A stretch of DNA of 64,000 nucleotides. It comes from Cylindrobasidium torrendii FP15055 ss-10. Lineage: Eukaryota > Basidiomycota > Agaricomycetes > Agaricales > Physalacriaceae. This document shows, piece by piece, positions 1 through 8,943 of the stretch. Both the position numbers and the translations under genes were made by a program. Below the pieces are notes generated by a model. That model saw only the letters and a list, made by a program, of their open reading frames with translations, made no database searches and was not told the DNA's origin. The stretch is taken from assembly GCA_000934385.1 (NCBI GenBank), contig KN880461.1, forward strand, positions 1-64,000, read 5' to 3'. Positions within the stretch are counted from its first letter, which is position 1. The number at the start of each line of letters is the position of its first letter.

Positions 1-34
1 AAAAGCCTTAAATACCCCACGAACTTAGTGTTTG

Positions 35-50
35 GTGTGTGTGTGTGTGT
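35..50. repeat. GT dinucleotide microsatellite
   Basis: Eight tandem GT units lie in the leader of the retroelement, upstream of its ORF. The surrounding 158 bases carry no other ORF I can support. They presumably belong to the 5' untranslated or internal part of the element. Confidence 0.8.
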
Positions 51-158
51 TGGTAGATCATTGCCTTCGCCCCATATATCAGCGCATCACCGCTTCCATA
101 CTACGGTGGCGATGGTCCTGCTGCTCGTCGCCCTACCGGAGCCTTACCAGCTCAACTT

Positions 159-2735
159 ATGTTCGCCGACGCGAGCCTTGGCAGGATGGATCCCACCAAG
201 TTCGCCCAAAGTTACGAGCCATCAGAGCCCTGGCTTCCATTCGCCATACGAACACACGACGTAGCTCAGTCGCAAATTCCGGTCACCAAGATGATGCCAG
301 AGCAGGCAGCTCCTGGATTGTTCGTGGAACGCCATCCGGCCGCTGCCAACCTCGTATGCATGTCGGAGAGCTACCTCCGCAATCTTAGAGGACGCTACCA
401 AGCACTATCACACGCCAGCGAGGAAATGGAGGCGCTCAACCCGGCTTTGCGAGTCTACAGAGAACGACGACCTATGATCACCGATGTACTATTCGATGGT
501 CTCAGGAAGGGTTTGGTGTACTCTGAACTTTGGGCTGTCGTAGGAGCGGTGCGACGACAAGTCATTCTCCTTCAGGCTTACGTCACGTTCGGACGTTATC
601 TGCCCGCCCAAGGTCTTTCTGCAGCCTTGAACGACGCTATGAAGACCCAGGAGGGAAGGGACCGCTTCCTACAGCCAATGGAAGTAGCCGACACACATTT
701 CGTGGGATGTTGGCTCGCAGACGCCCCCACTTCATACGCATACTTCCTATCGCTCCTGAAGGTTCCCTGCTACGTCTTTCACCGATGCCTACCGGGAGAT
801 CTACCGGCAGGGGCCTGCACTTTCGATGGTGGCAAGCAGTACCTACGTCTTGCTGGCGTGGAAGCGTACCTCTACTCGGAAGTGGAGGTGCGGAACCTGC
901 AGGAGCAAAGGTTCCTACCTATGAACAAGGTATCGCGGCAATTCTATGGCCCTCGAAGAGTCCCGAACCTCGAGCAAGCAGGAAGGAAATCCGGTACAGC
1001 GAGTGAGCTGGGAAAGTTGCTGGAGGAGGTTCGAAGGGACCCGTCCAAGATATGGGAATTCGTGCCTCCCGCCGCGCCTGCAGCAGTAACAAGACCAAGA
1101 CCAGCCCCTCGTTCAGCCGCTAGACCCCTGGACGAAGCTCCCTACAAACCGACCTTCGTCACGCTGGACCGCCGACGAGTGGACTGGTGCGTTCCGCCAG
1201 TCATCGCCGCGATTCCCGAAGGAAAGTTTGCCTACTATGTGGAGTTCGATCCTCCCAAGCCTACTTCATTCATCACCGTGCGCAATGCAAATCAGGCAGA
1301 ATACCATCGCGTCGTGGACGAGCGCGGCGCGTATACCCTCTTCTGCAGAAGGACAAGGAGAGCCTTTCGAATTTATTCACCCATCCACTATCCTACCGGC
1401 TGTCTACAGATAGAAGACTTTGGCTTCGCGGTGCCAGAAGGCAGCATACGAGTAACTTCGACTACGGGTAGGGAGGCTCGTTTAGAACCTCCGCCATCTT
1501 GGGTCTATCCATTCCCTCCGAGAAAGGGCACCATCGGCAAGAAAATGCGAACTCCGGCTGCCGAACAACTACCCATCACAGCGGTAGGGCGAATGATGGT
1601 CTTCTCAGGAAACGAGAATTTGGAGGATGAGGACGAGTACGGCGACGACGCATTCTTCAATCCTTCAGTACCAAGCAACGACTCGAGGGAAAGTCCAGGG
1701 CTGCTGAAAGCGCCGACCACTCCCTCGAGCCGGGTAGATGAACCACCGCATGATACAGGGGAGACTGCACCAGAGGACCCAGCAGAGAAGGCAGCCACGA
1801 AGTCAGCTGTTCGTCGTCCGGACGGGCGGAAAATGTCCTGGTTGGAATTCTGGCCTGAAGACGGAGAATGGACGTCGGACTCCATTTTGTTGGACGAGAT
1901 CATAGAAGGCTTGTACTGGTTTGTCATCCACCACAATAGCGTATTCTGCACCAGGGCCTTCGTAATAGCCAAGGTCGACGGAGGCGACCGAGTCTACGCG
2001 CAAATCGACCGACCACAGGAGTACGCCATCATTCGAGGGCTTCTGCGTCACCGTCAATGGCCTACGAAGGAGGGATCCAGCCTGGAGGTCAGAGAGCTGT
2101 CAGAGCAACTCTGGGACGTAGCCTGGGAAGCAGCCGGGGAGGGCAAGTGGACGACGGATACTATCGTTTTCAGACCTCCCGTATTCTCGTCATTTTGCTC
2201 TCTGCTGAAGACACACTGGAAGCGAACCGACGAGGAGCTCGACCTGTCTCAGCTACCGTTATCAGAGGCGCATCAAGAAATGTTGGGGTGGCCTACAGCC
2301 GACAAACCACTGCATTGGAAGGACGCGCCAGCGGCAGGGTACATGCCGGTGGAGTGGAAGGACAGCACGCTACTCGAAGAAGGATACTATCTGAAGCATT
2401 TCAATGGCCGAGCGCCAGTGCGGGGACTACGGAGCGGACCAAGGGCAAGGACAGCAAGAAGGAAGTTCGAAGGACCGGAGAACGAAGACGAGGACGAAGC
2501 ACCACGAAAGACACCCCGTCTGCACGAAAGGTTGGGGGTGGACTTGCCGGAGGATACGCTAGGGAACCAGGAGCAGGGAGACAGGTTGACTTTGGAGGAC
2601 CGACTCGCGCAAGGTAGCACAACCCTGGGACAGCGCATGCAGAACAGCCCTCCTTCGCTACTACGGCGATTCCTGGAGGAGACGAAGGAGAGCAAGAGAA
2701 TCATGAACGATATGGGGGAGGATATGGAGTATTAG
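159..2735 (+). CDS. Hypothetical 858-aa protein of an LTR retroelement-like unit
   Basis: One uninterrupted 858-codon ORF, unusual here because neighbouring host genes are cut by many introns. I see no reverse transcriptase, protease, integrase or RNase H motif (no YxDD, no zinc knuckle). The protein has a compact N-terminal two-thirds rich in aromatic residues. An acidic, low-complexity linker lies around residues 490-560, and the C-terminal tail is charged, with a KR-rich stretch near 780-800. The ORF ends just before a polypurine tract and an LTR-like sequence. I therefore infer it is the cargo or gag-like ORF of a non-autonomous LTR element; similar repeated hypothetical proteins are, to my recollection, common in mushroom genomes. 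An alternative start is the Met at base 186. It could instead be a host gene that an element captured or landed beside. Confidence 0.55.
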   Translation: MFADASLGRMDPTKFAQSYEPSEPWLPFAIRTHDVAQSQIPVTKMMPEQAAPGLFVERHPAAANLVCMSESYLRNLRGRYQALSHASEEMEALNPALRVYRERRPMITDVLFDGLRKGLVYSELWAVVGAVRRQVILLQAYVTFGRYLPAQGLSAALNDAMKTQEGRDRFLQPMEVADTHFVGCWLADAPTSYAYFLSLLKVPCYVFHRCLPGDLPAGACTFDGGKQYLRLAGVEAYLYSEVEVRNLQEQRFLPMNKVSRQFYGPRRVPNLEQAGRKSGTASELGKLLEEVRRDPSKIWEFVPPAAPAAVTRPRPAPRSAARPLDEAPYKPTFVTLDRRRVDWCVPPVIAAIPEGKFAYYVEFDPPKPTSFITVRNANQAEYHRVVDERGAYTLFCRRTRRAFRIYSPIHYPTGCLQIEDFGFAVPEGSIRVTSTTGREARLEPPPSWVYPFPPRKGTIGKKMRTPAAEQLPITAVGRMMVFSGNENLEDEDEYGDDAFFNPSVPSNDSRESPGLLKAPTTPSSRVDEPPHDTGETAPEDPAEKAATKSAVRRPDGRKMSWLEFWPEDGEWTSDSILLDEIIEGLYWFVIHHNSVFCTRAFVIAKVDGGDRVYAQIDRPQEYAIIRGLLRHRQWPTKEGSSLEVRELSEQLWDVAWEAAGEGKWTTDTIVFRPPVFSSFCSLLKTHWKRTDEELDLSQLPLSEAHQEMLGWPTADKPLHWKDAPAAGYMPVEWKDSTLLEEGYYLKHFNGRAPVRGLRSGPRARTARRKFEGPENEDEDEAPRKTPRLHERLGVDLPEDTLGNQEQGDRLTLEDRLAQGSTTLGQRMQNSPPSLLRRFLEETKESKRIMNDMGEDMEY

Positions 2736-2749
2736 CGCAACGAAACCTC

Positions 2750-2759
2750 GAGGGGGGCA
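2750..2759 (+). other. Polypurine tract (plus-strand primer) of the retroelement
   Basis: A G-rich purine run lies 14 bases after the stop codon of the 858-aa ORF, immediately before a TGTGAGG sequence that looks like the start of an LTR. Position and composition match the second-strand priming site of LTR retrotransposons. Confidence 0.5.
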
Positions 2760-2760
2760 T

Positions 2761-3046
2761 TGTGAGGGGTCGTATAGAAAGCAGATCGAGGTTAAGGTTT
2801 CGCTATCATTAGTGCACGATCGTATTACGTAGTTTATCTCTTTTGGAACCTACTGTCTTGTCTTCGCCCGACTCTCGTCTGGCCGACTGTAAAGCTACGA
2901 TAAACTACGCCCGCTGAGCATCCGAGTACAGGCTCCCTTGGCAGCCAGGATAAGCTCCCGCTGCCTAGCGTTACAAGGTCGCGTGTTCTCGCGTCCTCTC
3001 CCTTCCCATCCCGTCGCGATGTCCTGCATTATGGCGACGTCTTACA
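2761..3046 (+). repeat. Putative 3' LTR of the retroelement
   Basis: The proposed repeat starts TGTGAGG directly after the polypurine tract and ends at CTTACA. The two ends are imperfect inverted repeats of the TG...CA type usual for LTRs, giving about 286 bp. The matching 5' LTR would lie left of the window, so the boundaries rest on end structure only. The right end lies 13 bp from the stop codon of the next, opposite-strand gene. Confidence 0.45.
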
Positions 3047-3059
3047 CCTTCACTAGTGG

Positions 3060-4088
3060 TCACTTGGGAATGGGAATGCACAAATGGACGAACTCGCCTG
3101 CCGCTGGCAGCGAAGGCCGAACAAGGAAACCATCACACCAGCGATAGGCATTCTGCAGGGCTGTGACAAGCGGTTTGCATTCGAGGATGCAATCCATCGA
3201 GTACAAGATGTTTGTGAACTCCCATGATTTGGCTGCTTTGAGAAATTTGCGCTTGCCTCTGCCCTTGACTAGCTCCACTGCCTCCGTTTCATGTTCAATG
3301 AGCTCGTCGATTAAGCCACGCAAATCCCTTAAAGCCCCAAGCCATGCAGCAGCGTTCCCAGATGTCACTCTGTAAAGATTTTTGTTGTTTGGGGTGAGTG
3401 CGCGCCGTTTAAATATTTCTAATATGAGGTCCGACGGGTTATGCATCGAGAATTCAGTGGGTTCGATTTCACCAGCCGTTCGACCGTACAACAGCTTGAG
3501 CGGGTCGCCGACCTCCCAGAATTTATGGCCAAACTTCATGCGAGCATGGATTTTCTCGAATGCGCGGTGATGGATGAAGTCTCGGAAGTAAGATGCAGCT
3601 CCTCTGAAAAGACTTTCGTTGGGGTCCTTGCGTGCCAGCCGAAGATACTCGAGAAAGGCGGCAACATCTTGCATGTGGACGTCCAATTCGGGGTTGCCGG
3701 ACCTTTGAGGAGATATAATTCAAGCAACCCAAGTTCAGACGTGGGATACGTGCTTGGAATTAGTAGCCAACTCCCAGAACGCTTTGCGATCCTGTGCGCG
3801 TGCGGCGATAGTTTCTCTGTCAAGCTTGACCGGCGCATTGACATTGCGAGCTGTGATGTTTATTGAGACTGAATTAGGGTCGACGATGCAGGTAGCCGCA
3901 ACTACGTTTGCAGCTGTGGGATCTGATGGTGTTGTGACTGTGAGAAGGGTGGCAATGGCTTGAATGACATTGTTGAGCGGGGATTTTGGCGCAGACGTGG
4001 ATGGGGCGACGGTTATTCCCGACATTGCAGTTGATTTGAGAAGAATATTCTTGTACACCAATTGCTGGGCTGCGTCCATTGAACCCAT
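3060..4088 (-). CDS. Hypothetical protein, two exons, unrecognised
   Basis: Two well-composed minus-strand exons read toward each other: an N-terminal part from Met at 4088 (residues MGSMDAAQ onward) and a C-terminal part ending IPIPK at 3060. They are separated by an intron starting with GTATCC near 3750. The acceptor is uncertain; an in-phase one falls near 3645 before YLRLARKD. An upstream in-frame Met at 4178 is possible. The N-terminal part is Ala/Thr/Val-rich, the C-terminal part basic and helical-looking (WLGALRDLRGLIDELIEHE). I recognise no family. The gene lies tail-to-tail with the retroelement LTR and may be a lineage-specific gene or an old repeat-associated ORF. Confidence 0.5.
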
Positions 4089-4379
4089 CGTGTGATAAAT
4101 GAGAATGTGATGGTGAGAACTAAGTGGCTCCTGGGACCTGCCTGCCGGATCGGTTTGGCTTAGTAACCTGGCAGGCAATGGTGAACGCGAGCCAAAGTAT
4201 GGGCACTCGCACTTGAGTCTTGCGCTGGAGGAGAAACGCTCGAATGTGTATCAGAACAGGCCAAAATTCATATTTTAGTGGAATATCAAGCTTAAAGTTT
4301 AAACGGCTGTGAACTTTGAAGCGTCGCAGCGCAGCGCCGGCGGCCGCAGCCGTAACAAAAGACGAGAAAACATTAAAAC

Positions 4380-4450
4380 TCTCTGCCTGTGAGTCGAACC
4401 CAGCTTTCGCGCGTGACAGGCGCGTGTACTAACCGATATACTAGCAAAGA
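4380..4450 (-). tRNA. tRNA-Asp(GTC)-like gene with a T-arm mismatch
   Basis: Read on the minus strand, this 71-nt sequence has a seven-pair acceptor stem (TCTTTGC with GCAGAGA, one G-U), U8, the D-loop GG, an anticodon stem CGCGC/GCGCG and loop CTGTCAC (anticodon GTC, Asp). It is identical to the copies near 48.3 and 50.1 kb except for one base in the 3' side of the T stem, which breaks a G-C pair. It is followed by TTTT on its own strand, a minimal Pol III stop. The mismatch suggests a decaying copy, but it may still be transcribed. Confidence 0.75.
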
Positions 4451-4827
4451 CACTTAATGCTGCAGATGTAATGATTTCAGTGTTGATTCAATAATCTCAG
4501 CTGTTCAGCAATCCGGGTTCGCCACAGGTTCCCCCAAGGTTCACCATTACTTACTTGGTAGCTATTGAATTACTTATGTCAGTATTACATAGCATTATCT
4601 GCGGACCCTTCCTTCCAAGATACATTTCATTTCAGAACTCGACACAGCAGGATGCATGGGTCGCACCACTCACAAGCCTTGTCCTGGTCGATTTCGAAGT
4701 TGCGGTATCGTAGTATCACAGTAGGAATACCTTCGCTGGCAAATAGTATGTGTGTCTATCTCAAATTTCCGGTATTGCCTCAGGACTTGGTGCGTGAGGC
4801 TTAGCTGAGTTGAACGAAGTTAAACCC
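4451..4827. other. Intergenic, no gene seen
   Basis: AT-rich sequence between the tRNA-Asp-like gene and the small retroposed insert. Only short, unconvincing ORFs are present. Confidence 0.5.
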
Positions 4828-4840
4828 ATGACCCGGGATT
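4828..4840. repeat. Target-site duplication, left copy (13 bp)
   Basis: ATGACCCGGGATT. An identical 13-mer lies at 4936-4948, directly after the inserted sequence. Confidence 0.85.
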
Positions 4841-4935
4841 TTTTTTTTTTGAGGAACGATAGTGTTATTCGTGCGTACATATAATGAGGTACGAGCAACC
4901 GTTGGGGGTGGCCTAGGTAAATAACCTAGCCTGTT
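4841..4935 (-). mobile_element. 95-bp poly(A)-tailed retroposed insert
   Basis: The insert begins on the plus strand with ten T, which is a poly(A) tail on the minus strand, and is bracketed by perfect 13-bp direct repeats. Poly(A) plus a 10-20 bp target-site duplication is the signature of LINE-type target-primed insertion. The 85-bp body has no ORF. It could be a severely 5'-truncated LINE, a SINE tail, or a retrocopy of a small structured RNA: near its 5' end CTAGGTTATTTACCTAG can form a hairpin. Confidence 0.7.
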
Positions 4936-4948
4936 ATGACCCGGGATT
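4936..4948. repeat. Target-site duplication, right copy (13 bp)
   Basis: Exact copy of the 13-mer at 4828-4840. Confidence 0.85.
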
Positions 4949-5074
4949 CTTCCTCCCTAAGTTACTACTTATGTATAGGAGCCCGTTCCACGCAGCATAC
5001 AGTAAGTATAAAGAGGTGTGACGCTCGCTGCGCCAGGTTGGTTCCCATCGGCCTGTAAGCCTTTCTGTGCAACC

Positions 5075-6213
5075 ATGAAGACCTCCCTCAAAATCCCGTC
5101 CATGATCGCGGGATGGAATCTTGATGCCTGGCAATACTTGCCTGGACCACGCCATTCCCAAGACGACTCGCAGGCGCTGCCCGTAATTGTTATGTGCGTA
5201 CCCAGCACGACCGACCAAGGACGAGATTGATACTGAGCAGGGCGCACGGCTTGACGGCCACCAAAAAAATGGGGCTTGACACCTATGCCGAAGTGTTTGT
5301 CCAACAAGGGTACGCTTGCGTTGTGTTCGATTACCGGACGTGAGGCGATTCTGGTAAGGCCTTGCACTCACCAAGTTGGCGCCCAGTCGTACTTATACGG
5401 CGTGCGCTGCTTGATAGACGGTGTACCGCGCTCAGTTGTGGACCACAACTCCCAGCAGGATGACTACCGTACTGTCGTGCGGTGGGTGCGCCAGCAGAAA
5501 TCATTCGACCCCCACAAAGTCGTCATCTGGGGCTCCAGCTACTCATGCGGTCATGTCATCGCACTAGCGGCAGATGTAAGGTTCTTGTCAATCTTGTTCA
5601 TCTCACTTACACACCCTCCGACTCGATCTTTAGCGCGAACTGGGCGTAAAAGCGGCCATTTCGCAATGCCCTTGGAAAGGTGTGGCCGGTCCACAACCTT
5701 TGACCACAACGCTCGCGTTAGTAGGCGCTGCTCTCATTGACGCTTTGAAGCAAGCCATGGGCCTGGCGCCTTTTTATCATCCGTCGACAGGACCATACAG
5801 CATCTTGTGTACGCCTGGTTGCATCGAAGGGTTGACTAGCCTCCAATCCGAGCCTGGAGCCTAGGCAAATGAGGCCATTTCAATCACTGCGCATATCATC
5901 TAATGGGTTCATCCAACCTCACAGATGACCGCCTCCTCGCTTTTTAGTATCATGAAGAACAAACCGGGCACGCTTGCTGCCGGAACCCAATGCCCACTCG
6001 TTCCCGTAGCACCCAAGGAGGACAATATTTGTCTGTATGAGGGTGCGCTACAGGTCGCAGCCCAGAGCGATAAAGTTGACTTTTTCACGACACCAGGTGC
6101 GTGTATTTTCCGGAAGGATGGCAATGAATTACTCTGATGTCCTGAATTTGGAGCACCATGAGCAGTCGGTAGGCGCAATGCTGGAGTTCCTGAAGAAGCA
6201 CGTGCCAGTGTAA
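5075..6213 (+). pseudogene. Alpha/beta-hydrolase (X-Pro dipeptidyl-peptidase-like) pseudogene
   Basis: Pieces of a serine alpha/beta-hydrolase occur in order. From Met 5075 the N-terminal strand region comes first. After an intron ending near 5245 follow the oxyanion-loop region (AHGLTATKKMGLDTYAEVF), the strand CVVFDYR, and the nucleophile elbow IWGSSYS, with the catalytic Ser in GSS. After another intron come ELGVKAAISQCPW, APKEDNICLY (acid-residue strand), and a C-terminal FLKKHVPV before TAA at 6211. The first exon block reads well, but at 5341-5343 a TGA stands where the family has Trp in the RxWGDSG loop. From about 5860 the reading is broken by stops and frame changes, and a recognisable His region is missing. 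I infer a recently inactivated secreted or cytosolic esterase/peptidase-like gene. Native substrate cannot be told. Confidence 0.7.
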
Positions 6214-6314
6214 TGGGGACGAATCAATTGTGCGGGATGTTAAGCAGATACAACAAGAGCATGTTTGAACGGTTGAAAGAAACGATAATTGGACTGAAGC
6301 AGCGCGCGCATTGA

Positions 6315-6617
6315 TCATCGTGCCTCGAATTGGACCACTAAAGCACAGTCAGCTCGGAAGAAATCAAGCCACTGTACAACGCACTTCTCGTTGTCCTCTT
6401 TTTGTACATGATGCGGTGCCCGCATTCTTTGCAGCGAATGGGTTCTCGTGGGCGGATCTCGTTTGTTGCATTGCAATCTTTGGACAGCTTTATGATTGTG
6501 TGCATTGCCCAACACTCAGGACGCACCAGCGCATAGATATTGCATGTCCTTCACGCCAGTGTCATAATTGTGATATCCCTGGCCAGTGCCGCTGTTGTTG
6601 TTATTTTGTCCATCCAT
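6315..6617 (-). CDS. RPB12: DNA-directed RNA polymerases I, II and III subunit RPABC4 (RPB12)
   Basis: This tiny zinc-ribbon subunit is shared by all three nuclear RNA polymerases. Three exons (6527-6617, 6385-6477, 6315-6337) join to 207 nt, 68 residues plus stop, exactly in frame. The joined protein carries the metal ligands YLCADC ... RCKECGHR, the invariant core [24 protein letters not shown], and the universal end RMVQFEAR. Introns are 49 and 47 nt; the first splits the first CxxC, the second splits the Met codon of RMVQFEAR. The N-terminal 25 residues ([15 protein letters not shown]) are a low-complexity extension, as usual in fungi. The gene is easy to miss because no exon gives an ORF above 66 codons. 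It sits between the hydrolase pseudogene and GT15 genes on the same strand as the latter. Confidence 0.93.
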
Positions 6618-6905
6618 GGTGGTTTGAGTAAAAGAAATGATCTTACTGCCGCCGAGTTTGATCAATCACAACGGCCTTGCCGTTCGGCACGCCACTGAGT
6701 CAGAGTTCTTGTGCTTGTTCTTCAAGTTATTCGACTGGCTGAACGAAGGGACGAATTACAGTGATCCACGAAGTTTATCTAACAAAGATTCCGCTTTTCT
6801 TACAGTAATTAATGAGCGTATTCTCGCATGAGGGTATCCTGTCCGTCAAATATCAAACTCCAACCCTATCGCGGAGACATTCTACATGGCTGCTACACTA
6901 CTAAT
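6618..6905. other. Intergenic between RPB12 promoter side and GT15 gene end
   Basis: Holds the presumed RPB12 promoter. A 64-codon plus-strand ORF at 6637 has no recognisable composition and is judged spurious. Confidence 0.5.
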
Positions 6906-8751
6906 TCACGCAAACATCTGGTCGTACTTGCGCAGACAAGAGTAACCCTCGTAGTCTAGCAAAGTCCTGGTCAATTACAAGAACATCAAGCATAGGGCAG
7001 ATGCACGTACCGAAGTTCTGGCTGGCATCACACCAGCACTTGCCCTTCGCATGTGAAGCACCTTGCGGGCAGTGCTGGAAGGGCTCATGCCTGTACCCAA
7101 TATCGTTGAAGAAATGCTGTAATTAATGTCAACAATCCACCGTCCACCAGATTCTAGGTAAGTACGCACAATCTGGTCCTTCCTCGCGAAGAGGGCCGCG
7201 CCAATACTGTGAACGGGAGCATCGCCCCAGCGCTATCAAATGCTCAATATCCATGGAGACAGTGGAAACGAGAACTACGTACTTCGTAGTAGAACCCGCC
7301 CTTCTTGTCCAGGAAGTCGAAGAACTTGGTGTAGGATTCACCTCTCCAAAGGTCAAGATCACCTATCTCGAAGTTACTCCAGACTGCGAGAGGATCAGTT
7401 GCTTTCTTGACAGTGCTGCAGGAGCTTACAATGACAGCGGTTATATGTCCTTCCACCGTCATCTGAGAGGAAGTCGATCGCATTGTCTTTCGCGACCAGG
7501 GTGGGATTCTCGTCCATGAATTCTGCGAAAAGTGTCGGCTTTGAGATGTGCTGGATTTCGACGGCTTACCCTTGACGGTATCCCAGAGTGTGGGTATGGT
7601 GCGCTCGTACTCATATAGAGAGACGGTGAACCCTAGCGCAAAGTCAAGAAAGAAGGCGCTCAGGTATGGCAGCCACATACCATAAACCTTCTTCTGATCT
7701 TGCATAATGAGGAAAGGATCATAGTCGAGGTCGCAGAAGAACTTGACATCCGGCCTGCAAAGTAATGATTTAGGTGAGACTGTGGTGGTGAAATCAAAAT
7801 AGCGCACTCCACTCTGTCGTGGAGGTTAGTAACGTGCGCGGGCGCTGGGACGGTGAGTATCGCACCTCCAGTAGTAGCGGTATTTGTCAAGAAGGGGATG
7901 TCTGTAGAAGAACTACAGACGTTGAGCAAGTAACATATGCAAGTTAAAGAAAACGTACACCAGAGTTGAAGCGGCACATATTACGATACCTAGAAGGTGT
8001 TAGCAACGGCGGCTTGAACCTTGGCTATTAACATACGGGACACTCCCTATTGGATTAAATCAGCGAGATGACTTGCCTGAAGCCAAAAATGACGCACCTC
8101 CGTAGATGACATTGTTGGCAACCATATCCTCTCTCGATGCCTTGGCCTTGTCCTCATCAATCCAGTCCGGCTGGTACCAGTGGTCATTGGGAATCAAGCC
8201 AAATTCAACCGTCGCGTCCGTGAGCTCCGTAATCCGCCTGTTTCGACAATGAGCGGCGTGCCAATGGAACAAAATGGGAACCTGCGAACGTCTTGAAGGT
8301 TTCTGAGAACTCCTGCTCGTTGAGGAAGACGTATGGGTATTGGAACTTCTTGTTGAATCGGTCCTCGAGCTGCTTCATACTGCTGATGATCCCATTGAGG
8401 TCGCTGTTGCGCGCTGCGGACCATCGTAATCAGCTGCTGCGCCCCCGCCTGGGCGGATGATCGAGACGTACCAAGCATGACGATGGCGGCATTCGCTTTG
8501 CGGCTCTGCGGCGACACAGGTGGGTCGTTCACATAGTATTCGTCGGGCACCGGGGTCGCGTACGGTGGCTTGGCGCCCAACCACTGGCTTTTGATGTTGT
8601 CAAGAGATGTTGCTTGCCCGTAACCTTCGTGTGTTAGGCTTAAGAGAAAGTGCGTGGACAGCTGTATGCGTTCAGAATTATCCAGAAGACGGTAAAATTC
8701 ACATACCACTATCCCCAGGACGAGGAACACGTACCGCCACGGGGTCATCAT
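6906..8751 (-). CDS. GT15 alpha-1,2-mannosyltransferase (KRE2/MNT1/KTR family), copy 1
   Basis: Golgi type II enzyme that adds alpha-1,2-mannose from GDP-mannose to O- and N-linked glycans of wall and secreted proteins. Met at 8751 starts a short cytosolic tail and signal anchor (RYVFLVLGIV, interrupted by an intron, then LSTHFLLSL). Next come [94 protein letters not shown], the signature YNRCHFWSNFEI (with the Glu assigned as catalytic in yeast Kre2), LDLWRGESYTKFFDFLD, GGFYYE, RWGDAPVHSI, HFFNDIGYRHEPFQHCP and an end YEGYSCLRKYDQMFA. At least seven introns of about 50 nt restore this order; two of them split codons in the most conserved blocks. It lies about 190 bp downstream of a second GT15 gene on the same strand. 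Confidence 0.85.
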
Positions 8752-8943
8752 CGTGGGTAATGTGAGAGTTGTTCAGAGGCCCCGATCAGAGTCGTCCAGA
8801 TCAAACGCCCCGCACTTCCGCTCGTTTGTCAACTCAGAGGCAAGCAGCTGGCAGATAGAAGCGGAAATTGCGATTAGGTATTGTACAGTATATACATTAG
8901 ATATTGGTACATCCATTACGATTGCTAGGAAACGACCTGCGCG

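Noticed and set aside
1505..2057. Minus-strand ORFs of 155 and 84 codons inside the 858-aa ORF
   Set aside because: They are antisense shadows of the long plus-strand ORF with low-complexity Ser-rich translation.
6315..6526. Reading the short minus-strand ORFs at 6.3-6.5 kb as random
   Set aside because: Joining three exons gives a complete 68-residue RPB12 with all metal ligands and the universal C-terminus, so they are coding.
8194..8751. Frameshift or decay in GT15 copy 1
   Set aside because: The apparent frame breaks vanish when introns with GTACGT/CGCAG ends are removed; all conserved blocks then read intact, including the catalytic Glu.
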